Below the pieces are notes generated by a model. It saw only the letters and a program-made list of their open reading frames with translations. It did no database searches and had not been told where the DNA came from. This document shows, piece after piece, positions 1 to 9,914 of a stretch of 64,000 bases of DNA (position 1 is its first letter; each line of letters begins with the position of its first letter). This DNA comes from Sipunculus nudus (Eukaryota > Annelida > Sipuncula > Golfingiida > Sipunculidae): positions 94,324,723-94,388,722 of the forward strand of contig CM049309.1 in the NCBI GenBank assembly GCA_026874595.1, read 5' to 3'. A program made the position numbers and the translations under genes.

Positions 1-480
1 GCATGATGGATCCAAGCAGGTTGTTCTTGACATCGAAGGCCCCCTGTGCACTCTGTCCTCATCTGGCGTCCTTTGTTACCTTGAGGCAGACTTTGTCTAT
101 TTGCAGTTTGCTGTTATGCCGTTGTCTTACGAGTGTCATTGCTTGCCGGAAACCTTCGATTTCGGCAACTGGTTTTGCAGTCGCGGATGTCTGTTTGTTA
201 CTTGCCGGAAGATTTCGGCAAGTATGTTGATCAGTTCCGTATGTTTGTTTGTTTGTTTGTTTGTGTCCGCTCTACAGGTCACAAGTTTTAACCAATCGCT
301 CTGAAACTTACGTAAAGAGTGTAAAATCGATTATCCTCGGTGCCTATTGTTTTTGGTTATGATCCATCAAAGGTCAATGTCAGGGTCACCAAAAACCCTA
401 AAACTGTTTTTTCTGCATATCTTCGTCAATAATAATCGCAGCCACTCAAACTGTAGCTCATTCTATTCGCGACAAGATGG
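1..480. repeat. Diverged dispersed repeat with (GTTT)n tract
   Basis: A GTTT simple repeat occupies about 242-263. The block from about 200 to 480 runs in the same order as 4195-4510: a GTTTGT-rich start, a 'ggccac/ggtcac' step, AAGGTCAA-type words, then 'aaactgtagctcattc'. It is therefore a diverged copy of that repeat. Short overlapping frames near 1-300 show no protein-like features. No gene seen. Confidence 0.5.
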
Positions 481-564
481 CGACTAGCGCAATTACAAAA
501 TTGTTCAATTCTGCTGTTACCATTGACACGTATTTTGCGGAAAATTTCAAGAAATTTGAATTTT

Positions 565-840
565 TTTTCTAACTTTGCCATTTTTAAAGCTAGAGACGTC
601 CGGTTTTTTGCATTAGGTAGTATTATATGAGATGTTTATCATACAATAGAAGTCTCGTAGAATCTCGTGCCATTTCTCGTCAAACGAGATCTTTCGAGAT
701 TTCATTTAATATGACCTAGAGGTCGCAATTTTTTAACAAAGGCTTTGAAAGTGATATATTTTGTGTCATTTATAAATATCTCGAAATTGTTTTCCATTTT
801 TTGGAAATAGCCACCAGGAGGCGTGGTACATGAAACACTG
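565..840. repeat. Direct repeat copy 1 (partner at 3485-3755)
   Basis: Shares ordered blocks with 3485-3755: a 'taactttg..attttaaagctagag' start, an 'agtctcg..atctcgt..cgtcaaacgagat' middle and a 'gccNcNaggNggcg' end. The copies are about 2.9 kb apart in the same orientation and too diverged to be recent. Confidence 0.6.
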
Positions 841-1094
841 TAACATATAATTTTTTCTGCAATATCTCAAAAAATATTAAACGTGACACCATTTTTTTGT
901 CTTATCTGAAACTAGAATCATTGGCTTATTCCTGTGCACATTCAGCCTTGTGCTGCCGTTACAATGGTTACCAATTTTTGGGGTAAAACTTATCAATATC
1001 AAAATGTGCAGTTTTTGGCTTCTATATCCGTTAATATTTATGTTTCAAGGGTCTAGTTTTTTTTTTCATAAGGCTGCTTCCCCTTTGTTCTAAG

Positions 1095-2230
1095 TCATTA
1101 AATTCAAGTCTCGTCAAATTTCGCTCGGTTTATCGCCAAACAAGAAATTACGAGATTTCACAGAGATGCTTATAACTTGGTCCCCTTTTTTGGCTAAAGA
1201 GGAGTTGTTTTCAGCATTTTGTAGAAATTCAATAGCTCAACCGTATCAAACTGCAAATCTCGCATTATCTCCCGCCAAACCTGAATATTCGAGATTTCGA
1301 ACAAATGTCTGTATCTCGGTCGTATCTCGCACCATTTATCGTCAAACAAGATCATGGAACCATTCAAAGAAATGCCTAATAGTTTTCAGCAATTGACAGC
1401 GTCTGACATTCTCAGTCACATTATGTGATTATATAGCAATTCTCGTCAAATCTCGCCTCGTTTTTCCTCAAATGATGAAGAAACATCCAATTGCCGTGAG
1501 CACAAGTGACTTCAGGCTTGACCAGTAAGTGCCGGCAAGGCTATTACAGTTGCAAGTTGGCGTGCACGGTCGTCCATGAATCTCACAAAGCGGCATTGAA
1601 GGACATAAAGGACTGAAACTTGAAAATATGGAGTTTTTTGCTTCTATTTCTGTTAAATTTATACTACAGAGGTTTAGTGGTAGCATTCTCTTGATTTTAA
1701 GTCATTCGTTTGCAAGTCTCGTCAAATCTAGCCTGATTTTCCGAAAAATGAGAAAATACGAGATTCCACAGAAATCCTTATAACTTGATCCCGGTTTATG
1801 ATAAAGAGGAGCAGTTTTCAGCATTCGGTAGCATTTCAGAAGCTGAACATGGTTAAACCGAAAATCTCACCACATCTCGTATCATCTCCCGCCAAACGAG
1901 AATATTCGTGATTTGGAACAAATGTCTATATCTCGGTCATTTAAATTTTTCTATTGTTCAAGAACCACTTGATTAGTTTTAAGTGACAAAAGTGAATATC
2001 TCGTCATATCTCGCACCATTTCTTGTCAAACGAGAACATGAGACCATTCAAAGAAACGCCTATAATTCTGTTGTTTTTATGCTGAAGACCTTTCAATTTC
2101 AGCAATTGATAGCGTCTAACACTCTCGGTCATATTATGATTATATTGTAAGTTTCTTCAAAACTTGCATAGTTTTTCTTCAAATAAATAAAGTACATCAA
2201 ATTGCCATGACCATAAGTGGCGGCAGTATG
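1095..2230. repeat. Diverged tandem duplication, about 600 bp period, rich in tctcgtcaaa
   Basis: Copy 1 (about 1105-1510) and copy 2 (about 1710-2225) share ordered words: 'gtctcgtcaaat', 'acgagatt.cacag', 'cttataacttg', 'aagaggag..gttttcagcatt', 'atctcccgccaaac', 'aacaaatgtct.tatctcggtc' and 'cagcaattga.agcgtct'. Copy 2 carries extra sequence in its middle. No reading frame is conserved between copies, so this looks like a noncoding repeat. Confidence 0.6.
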
Positions 2231-2500
2231 TGATAGTAAATGTCGGCAGGGGCATTACATTTGACAGTTGGAGCATTGTTCTATGGGTGTGCGAGGGTCC
2301 TTGAAACGACACAATTGGGATTGATCCTACCTGTACTTTTGGTTGTGGCCTCTTTTCATGCTTTGTATGGACGCAATTTAGTTGCTGGTAAACATAATCA
2401 CAACTATATAATCAGGGACGGATTCCCGGTTTTGCAGTCAGGTGTGTCAAATCAGGGACGGATAACCGGTTTCCAATTGGGGGTAGGGGTTAAATATAAA

Positions 2501-3058
2501 TTATATATATAATATATATATAGTTTCTATCCTGTCTGCTAGGTCGAGGTTTGTAGCTAATTTCTTGTTTCCTAAGTTGGTGTTGCGTGTTGTTGTTTTT
2601 GCAGCTTTTTTGTAGGTTTTCGTGATGTTTTCTTTCAGCAGCTTTTCGTAGTTGTGTGGTTCCAGTCTGTAGAAGTTGCTGGTTTTGTCGGCTAGGATTA
2701 TCATCTTACTGTCTTTTCTGAGGTTTTTCGCGTCTTGTGTTAGTTTCTTCTGGAATTTTATTTGGTTGTTGTCCGTAAATTCTATGTTTTGGATTATTTT
2801 GAGCCAGCGGTCTTTAAATTCTTTGGTTTCCTGCACGAAAGGTGGGGCTTTTGTGCTCCTGAATCCATATGTTTCTTTGGAGGTGCGGTCTGTTTTCGGG
2901 TTTAAGTACAAGTATGCTCTCCAGCCTATGGCATTCATGCATTTTTCTGATTTCTCGATGAGGCGCTTCATGTAGTCTTCCAGGCGTGGTAGAGGTATAT
3001 TTTTGGTGGAATATTTGAAGTCAACTTGTTCCATGATGAATTGAAGAGTGCTCAACAT
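2501..3058 (-). mobile_element. Retroelement fragment: N-terminal part of a reverse-transcriptase polyprotein
   Basis: An open frame of 185 codons on the minus strand. From memory of related invertebrate retroelement proteins, the blocks YGFRSTKAPP, an acidic segment ending QNIEF, then ILADKTSNFYRLEP and KLLKENITKTYKKA are typical of the region just upstream of the reverse-transcriptase palm, followed by a KKLATNLDLADRIE block. The frame runs out into an AT-rich simple repeat at 2500-2520, before any catalytic motif, so no polymerase activity can be encoded here. What survives is the 5' part, whereas LINE copies usually keep the 3' part. Class assignment (LINE-like or Penelope-like) is uncertain. 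No intact start-to-end element is visible. Confidence 0.55.
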
Positions 3059-3260
3059 AAATAGGAGCCTTATAATTTGTATTGTTCACATAGCGTGAAT
3101 TCAATACATCGCGGTGATAGTGCTCTACCGTATGGGAGCGTTTATAAATAACTAAAGTACGGTAAGTTTGACTTCATCAGTTTGTGCTACAGATCTGTTT
3201 CGTGAGAGCAGCATTCAAGCCGGCTCACTCTTCAGGTACAAACTGGAGTGATCAGATATT
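3059..3260 (-). other. Probable 5' leader of the retroelement fragment
   Basis: Non-coding sequence directly upstream (minus strand) of the reverse-transcriptase-type frame. It is unlike the tctcgtcaaa repeats on either side, which resume at about 3300, so it probably entered with the element. The outer boundary is an estimate; no target-site duplication was identified. Confidence 0.3.
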
Positions 3261-3484
3261 TGGGTGAAGTTTGTCGTAATAGGTAGGATTAAATCCTACA
3301 TATTTCCTACAGTTTTTCCATCATATCTTTGTCACCATTCGTGATATCTGCTTCAACTGTAGCTCATTTTAATTGTCATTCCAAGGCCTTTCTTCTGGTG
3401 TGTGGTTGCCTCAAATTTGCCGTAACCATGGTTACAAAGTTTAGGGAAAAAGTCATAATATTCTGAAATAAGGGGTCTTATTTT

Positions 3485-3755
3485 TCTAACTTTGTCAATT
3501 TTAAAGCTAGAGAGGTCTAGTTTTTTGCACCAGGTAGCATACAAGCAGGACTATTTGAATACATTAAAAGTCTCGCAATATCTCGTACAATATCTCGTCA
3601 AACGAGATATTTTGAGATTTCATTCATCTTGCTCTGGAGGCCACAGTGTTGCAGGAATCTTTTTGAAACTGACATATTGTAAGTCCAACACTAGTATCTC
3701 GAAATTAATTTTTTATTTTTTGAATACGGCCGCTAGGGGGCGCTGGATGCAGATC
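3485..3755. repeat. Direct repeat copy 2 (partner at 565-840)
   Basis: Matches 565-840 in order and orientation. Its distal part (from the 'ggccgctagggggcg' word at 3728) is also the start of the 329-bp tandem pair that follows. Confidence 0.6.
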
Positions 3756-4380
3756 TCCCCAACATATCATGTTTTGGCCATATCTTCAAAATTGTAAGCG
3801 TCAATTATATAAACTATAGCTTATTTTCTTCCTTTGAGTCTTCTCCGTATCCTGGTTTGGTCATCTGGACTTAATCTTGAGTCACTTTGTCAGTGTGTTC
3901 GCCTGTTTGTCAGTTGTCCTCAAATTCGCCCGATAGCTGGTTCTTGCATCTCACATATAGCATTCTACAGGCCACAGTTTTTAAATAATCCTTTTGAGAC
4001 TGGTTATCTTATGTCTTACACTAATATCTCCTAAAAATGTTTCATATTCCAGATATGGCCACTAGGGGGCGGTGCACTGAAACCTTCACAACATATCATA
4101 TTTTGGTCATATCTCCAAAACTATAAACCTCAATTACATATACTATATCTTATTTTCTTTCCCTGAGGTTTCTCCATAAAATGATTAAGTCATCTGGTCT
4201 CAATCTTCGGTCAATTTGTCAGTATGTTTGTCTGTTTGTCAGTTGTCCTCAATTTAGCCTGCTTCCTGGTTCTTGCGTCTCACATGTAGCATTCTACTGG
4301 CCACAGTTTTGCAGGAATCACTTTGTAACTTACACTTGTCATATATCGTAATGATATGTCCTATGTTTATTATTCAAATT
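3720..4380. repeat. Tandem duplication, period about 329 bp
   Basis: The word ggcc(g/a)ctagggggcg begins at 3728 and 4057. Both copies continue through 'aacatatcat.ttttgg.catatct', 'tcaatta.ata.actat..cttattttctt', 'gtttgtcagttgtcctcaa' and 'ggttcttgc.tctcacat.tagcattct'. It is noncoding in all frames. Confidence 0.75.
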
Positions 4381-5345
4381 TGTCAAAGGTCAAGTTCAAG
4401 GTGATCAAAACATATCAAAATCTTATTTTCTTCAGAACTTTGTTAATATTGGTCCCATCTTTACAAACTATGGCTTATATTCTTTCACTTTGACATTGCT
4501 CATTCATCTGACTAACATTAGGTTATTTCCGGCAAGCGCGTGACCTCTGGTCATCTAGTTTATTTGTTGCATATCTTCTATGAGGCCAGGGGTCATGGAT
4601 ATTTCTTTCTTGTTTTTGATTTGCCTGGTGCAAGCTATTCGACCCGCCTGTTGAAAGTTCACACCTTTTTTTTACGGGGAACTGTCTAGCTTGAGGCGGG
4701 CCGTAGCTGCCAACTAAAATCCATATATATTTTACATCTTCGGAAGCAACCCCATGCGCAACTCAAGGTGTTCAAAGACTAGCTATTGCTAATGTAGTAG
4801 GTCCTCTCTCTCCAGTGTGATCCAAGAACGACAAACGCCGGTAGAGCTGGGCACAATTATTATCGCAAGAGTTGCCAGAGGGAAGCTGCATACAACGTCA
4901 GATTGCATCAGGGACTCGACCCCTGATTTTTCCTATAGGGTTTTTCTCCCGGAAGCTTTCCCAAAAGGTGGATGTGGCCGCTAGGCAACGGAGGTTTAGC
5001 ATCAGAAATTCCTTCTCCTAAGCGGAATACTTTCAAGGTTCACGAGTCCGACCTACCCGGAGTGGATTGGTAATTGCCATGGCGTGTCCACACAAAATAT
5101 TCGACATATTTTTCACTGTCATGCTTAAGCATGCTCCGTGCAAAGAAAGACAAATATCAGACATAAATGTCTCGGAGAATTTCCCATAGCGGATGATGCA
5201 GCCATCAACAACAACCCAGGGGATGACCTGCAGCCCGCTGATGAATCAATCTGCATTAGCTTACAAAGACTAAGGGCTCAGAATTAAAAGACTCAAATAA
5301 CTGGACAAAACACCATCAATCAACACAACTAGAAGCATTCCATGA
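4381..5345. other. No gene seen
   Basis: Low-complexity and repeat-like sequence continues to about 4560. From 4560 to 5345 the sequence is less repetitive, but I see no convincing reading frame, splice-bounded exon or RNA gene. Two box-B-like words (near 4910 and 5040) lack a tRNA fold. Confidence 0.4.
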
Positions 5346-6176
5346 TTTTTTAGCTCAGCTAACTGTAAGTCATCTGAACTTTGGCGATCAACCTTTGTCC
5401 CTCCAGCTATTAACAGGGCACAAATCGTTACACTTAGACCTAGACACTTCTAACTGTACATCCAGGAGGATCTAGGCAAATCTCCTTGGAAACCTTAAAT
5501 TAGGGCATGATGACCTATATTCGGCGACCTACCGACCGAAAACATGAATTTGAGCACCCAGACGGGACACAAACTGTATCAATATACAGGGAGGCCCTAG
5601 GCAAATGTTCTTGGAAACATGAAATTAGGTCGCTGTGACTTATATACTGCGACCTTTAGATAATGTATGTCATATGAGCACCCTGAATATCAGATGGGCA
5701 GGAATTGTATCCATGAATCTTCTAACGTAACATCCAGGATCTCTTTGAAACCTAAAATAAGGTCATGGTGACCTAATAGGCTATATTCTGTGAGCTATGA
5801 GCCAAAATATGAATTTGAGGACCAAGACAGACAGGGTACAAATTTTATCTATTTTCCTTGGAACCTTCTTATGAAAAATCCAGGGAGGTCCTTGGCAAGT
5901 CTCCTTTGAATCCTGAAATTAGGTCACTTAATTCTTATAGTACATGTGAAATACAGTCAGGGCATAAATTGTATCCTTAAGCCCTAAAATCTTCTAACAC
6001 ATCATTAAGGGAGATTATGGCAAATCCCATTGGAAACCTGCAAGTACCAGGACAAAAACATGACTTAAGCATCTTGAAATTGTATGCATCAGGCCCAGGT
6101 CCCGGAAAAATCTAGGGAGGTCCTTGGCAAGCCTCCTTTGAATCCTGAGTTTAGGTCACTTAATTCATATAGTACA
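5346..6176. repeat. Repeat block with TTTTAGCTCAG head and diverged 120-140 bp units
   Basis: Begins with the head 'ttttttagctcagct...taagtcatctgaac', also found at 8081 and 9915. About five diverged units follow (starting near 5440, 5585, 5710, 5850 and 5985). Each carries variants of 'acatccaggga.gatc.taggcaaatctcc', 'ttggaaacct.aaattaggtca', 'gacctatattc.gcga', 'gaatttgagcacc.agac' and 'aaattgtatcc'. The array resumes at 7198 after an insertion. Confidence 0.65.
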
Positions 6177-7197
6177 CTAGCTGATAAACCCGGTATACCG
6201 GGCTAATTACCGGGGTTAGGGAGATATATTAACTGAGATTTGAAATGTTGGCTCATTTTTTTTCTAAAAGTTAACAGAAAATAAAGGTTTTCAGTGGGAA
6301 ACTGTCTAAATAAGATATGTATAAATATTTTTTTACATTTATTTTGTGAGGCTGTCCACGTGGCAAGAAATTTATACATCGGTATGTTTACCTTGAAGAC
6401 CTGGTCAGTGATGATGATTACATTACGAACCGGAATGAGACGCGGGGGCATTCAGGTTTTCGATGATATTTGACTGGATTCTATCGTTGGACGTATAAAG
6501 ATAAGGTTGATGTGAGGAACACATGAAAGATTAATTGAATGTACGTTGCAAGGAAACTGTTCCTGAAGAAAGAAACAGAAATATGCATACCTCGTAAGTA
6601 GCAGAAGCGGACCCAACGGGACTCCAGAGGGTCCGTATCCCGATTTCAGCCACCGCAACTTCTTTTTTTCATCGTATCAGACAAATTTTGAGGCCTGAAA
6701 CCCCCGACCCCACTCCACGTCTGTTCCTGAAATTGGGACCTTGAATTAGGTTTTGTCATTAATCCGCCTGGGTTGAACTCTCCAATTCATAAAGAGAGAA
6801 ACATGTGTTTTTCTCTTTCACTGACCACGCACGTGGGTGAGAGCCTCGTTCAAATGTAATGACCTATAGGCTCAAATCCCTCACTGAAAGCAAGCGTTAT
6901 TCATATGAACAATAGTAGTGTTTGAGGTTGAGTGGCCACGATGCAGTTCGGCTGTGCTCGGTCTATCCTCCGTGCAAGTCAGTAAAAACGGAAAAATCAC
7001 TCAAAATTATATGTACATAAAAATTATTTATTCTCATATCGCCTATGTCACTGCGGGGATAATAACCTTTAAAATAATGTATGGTACACAATTGTACACA
7101 ACGCGGTTTTAGAGAACATTGCGAACAAAGGTGAACCGAATTCCTTTTATAAGTATTAGCGAACAGACGTGAACCGAATTCCTTTTATAAGTATTAG
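6177..7197. mobile_element. About 1.0 kb insertion of unknown class splitting the 120-140 bp repeat array
   Basis: The flanking repeat reads continuously if this segment is removed: 'cttaattc.tatagtaca' up to 6176 continues as 'tgtgaaatacagtcagggc' from 7198, exactly as in the uninterrupted unit near 5935-5960. The insert starts with an inverted-repeat-rich stretch around acccggtataccgggc and ends in two direct copies of a 37-bp sequence (gtgaaccgaattcctttta core, 7122-7197). Short minus-strand frames at 6203-6451 and 6452-6658 resemble nothing I know. The repeated 3' end suggests a retroposon, but no terminal inverted repeats or clear target duplication were found. Confidence 0.5.
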
Positions 7198-7680
7198 ATG
7201 TGAAATACAGTCAGGGCATAAATTGTATCTTATGGTAAATCCCATTGGAAACCTGCAAGTTACAGGCCAAAAACATGATCTGAGCATCTTGTAATTGTAT
7301 GCATCGGGCCCAGGCCTCGGGCAAATCTCCTTTGTAATTTAAATAAGGTCATGCTGACCTATATTCTGCAAATTACTGACCAGAAGCATGAGTTTGAGCA
7401 GTCAGAAAGGGCATAAATTGTATCCATAAATCCTAGACTTTTCTTAAATAACATCCAGGGAGATCCTTGGCAAATCTCCTTGGAAACCTGAATTAGGTCA
7501 TGGTGACATATATTCTGCGAACCACAGACCAGAAACGTGATTCTGAGCACCCAGACAGGGTACAAATGTTATCCATTTTCCTTGGAACCTTCCATTGTAC
7601 AATAATCCACAGGGGTCCTTCGCAAGTCTTCTATGAATCATGAAATAAGTTCACCTAATTCTATTAATTCATGTCAAAAT
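7198..7680. repeat. Continuation of the diverged 120-140 bp repeat array
   Basis: Three further units related to 5440-6176, including 'cccattggaaacctgcaagt', 'catcttg.aattgtatgcatc.ggcccagg' and 'acatccagggagatccttgg'. An A/T-rich tail follows. Confidence 0.65.
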
Positions 7681-8080
7681 AAAAAAAATACAATTTTTTT
7701 TTTATTTACCGTCTGTTTTACAACATAGGCCTTAATATAACATTAATAAAAGAAATGAGCACCAAGTCAAATTCAGCAAGCGTTATGGCCCATGGACCAC
7801 TTGTTATTTTATACTTCGGAACAACAACATCTGACACTCTTGCCCTCGAGACAGATCATTAGGGGCATTGGTTAAGCTGCTACCACATTTTCCAAACTGA
7901 CCAAAAGACTGGTCAAATAGCAAGCTCACCAGTAGACTTGACTTTGAATTTTACAAACTATTAAACTATTTAAGGTCAAGACCTATCCTATAGTGAAGGT
8001 CATGATCCTAATTTAAATTGGCTTCATCCTGAGGCTCGTGGTGACGAATGTGTGCAATATCTAATACATGCAATTTATTA
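7681..8080. other. No gene seen
   Basis: AT-rich spacer with a poly-T run near 7694-7706. No exon-like frame, RNA gene or clear repeat unit was recognised. Confidence 0.4.
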
Positions 8081-8960
8081 TTTTTTAGCTCAGTTGACTT
8101 ACACTGAGGTATAGGAATGGCGCTTTGTCCGTCGTCCTTCTTAAAAATCTTCTCCGAAACTGTTCAGCCAAATTGTCCAGTATTTCACAGAAATGATTCC
8201 TTGGACAATGTCTCTCAAGTTTATTCTAATGGTTTAAGCTCGGTGATTATGGCCGAGGTACAGGAAGTTGAACTTAGTCATCTGTCCAAAAAAGCATACT
8301 AAAATTACAGTCACAGAAACGGCTTAAGCTATCATCAACAAATAGTATGCCGATGTTGGTCACATGAGTCACATCTGAAATTGAGGTATTGGTGGCGCCA
8401 CCTGCATCGGCCTTTTTTTTGTAAGAGTTCTACAAAAAAACTTTTTCTCTGAAACCATATGGCCAAATTGTTTAATATCGCACAGAAATGATCCTATCCT
8501 AGTGTAGTGCTTTCTGAAGTTTGTTCAAATGGTCTCTGTTTCGTGACTTTTGGCTGAGTTATTGGAAGCTGAATTTAGTCATATGCCAGTCCATTATAGC
8601 TAAAAAGATCTACTTCTCAAAAACCACTGGACTAAATCTCCCACATTTTAATTATCCTCAGATGTTGATAATTCAAGTTTGTTCAAATGTTTTTGGTTCA
8701 GTGTTTTTTGGATGATTTATGGGAAGCTGAACTCAGCCAGTTTGCTGTATCTTCCTATATGAGTTATAAACCTGCAAAACGTTTTTCTACTGACGCCACT
8801 GAAGCCAATTTGTTTTATATTTTACAAGAATAATCGCCACCATAATACTTATAATAATTGTCTTTAATGGTTCCACATGTATGAGTTTTGGCTGAATTAT
8901 AGAGATTACATTGAGTCATTTTAACATTTATGTTTTCTGTGTGTAGCAGTTACAGCTCTC
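8081..8960. repeat. TTTTAGCTCAG-headed repeat with three to four diverged about 170-bp units
   Basis: The head at 8081-8100 is followed by gtccgtcgtcc. Later units share 'aaccatatggccaaattgt', 'tcacagaaatgat', 'caagtttgttcaaatggt' and 'ttggctga.ttat.ggaagctgaa.ttagtcat', beginning near 8115, 8420, 8600 and 8770. A GGTGGCGCCACC palindrome lies near 8391. Confidence 0.6.
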
Positions 8961-9029
8961 CTGGCACCAGTCTATCAGCATCTATTACATCATGCAACTA
9001 GACATTAAGATTTCAGGTTAAATAGCTTG

Positions 9030-9415
9030 GCACACTGCCAACTATTTTAGATTTGGCAACAGGCCAAAGGTAAGCGGGGATCTATTTATAGTGCAGCCAG
9101 GTATAGGTCAAGAGTTCGCTCAGTGCAGTAGCTACATTCTATTTATAGCTTTGGTAGACTGGCAACTGTATCTGATTAGGCAACAGATCAAGAGTTCACT
9201 CAGTGCAGCCAGATATAGGTCAAGAGTTCACTCAGTGCAGTAGCTTCATTCTATTTATAGCTTTGGCAGATTTCCCACTGTATCAGATTTGGCGCCAAAG
9301 GTCAGTCTGGATCTATTAATAGCTTTGGCAAACTGCCAACATGTCAACAGTTCACTCAGTGCAGCCAGGTGCAGGTCAAGAGTTCACTCAGTGCAGTAGC
9401 TTGAGCCAGCAGTTT
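9030..9415. repeat. Tandem repeat: about three units ending in agttcactcagtgcagtagct
   Basis: Each unit contains 'atctatt.atag', 'gtgcagccagg.ataggtcaagagttc.ctcagtgcagtag' and 'ctttggcaaactgccaact'. The gtgcagccag words start near 9100, 9204 and 9358, so unit lengths vary (about 105-155 bp). Noncoding. Confidence 0.65.
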
Positions 9416-9534
9416 GAGACAGACCGCCTTTCCAACCTAAGCCTGGTCGGCCCAGTGCATCAAACTCAAGAAAAGTTTGATGTATTGGCCTGATATTTTG
9501 ACCTGTCTATGCGTCATTGATGGCTTTTTCGTTC

Positions 9535-9800
9535 AAAAGACAGGTGTCGCCACCTACAATGACTTTTGCACAGTGTATGTGCCTGCTTATTTCTCCAGAG
9601 GAATCTTATATATCAGCCTGAAATTGAGCATATATATATATATATCATAAAGCTTTGTCGTATACAAGACTTGTGGCGCCACCTACAATATCTTTTGCAC
9701 AGTGTATGTCCTTGCTTATTTTTCATGAAAGGATATCAGCCTGAAATGAGGCATATGTATCCATCTCTGATACCTTCGTCGTATACAAGACATGTAGGCC
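9535..9800. repeat. Two units of the GGTGGCGCCACC repeat family
   Basis: Two direct units (about 9535-9660 and 9661-9795) share 'gtNgcgccacctacaat', 'cttttgcacagtgtatgt', 'tgcttattt', 'atatcagcctgaaat' and 'cgtatacaagac'. A short (TA)n is in the first. The family recurs at 13050-13460 and inverted at 14435-14880. Confidence 0.65.
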
Positions 9801-9914
9801 TACTTGAAAAGTAATGGCCCAGCATTGAACCATTATACTTGGTGGATAAACCATTGCACAGGTTCGCAATAGGCCTGTAGGCCTTGTGTTATTTAAACGA
9901 ATTTTTTTTTTCTA
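9801..9914. other. Spacer, nothing recognised
   Basis: Ordinary AT-rich sequence ending in a poly-T run just before the next repeat head. No feature seen. Confidence 0.4.

Noticed and set aside
4850-5070. tRNA-like box B words (gggactcgacccc, ggttcacgagtccgacc)
   Set aside because: No matching acceptor stem, anticodon arm or box A at the right distance could be folded by eye.
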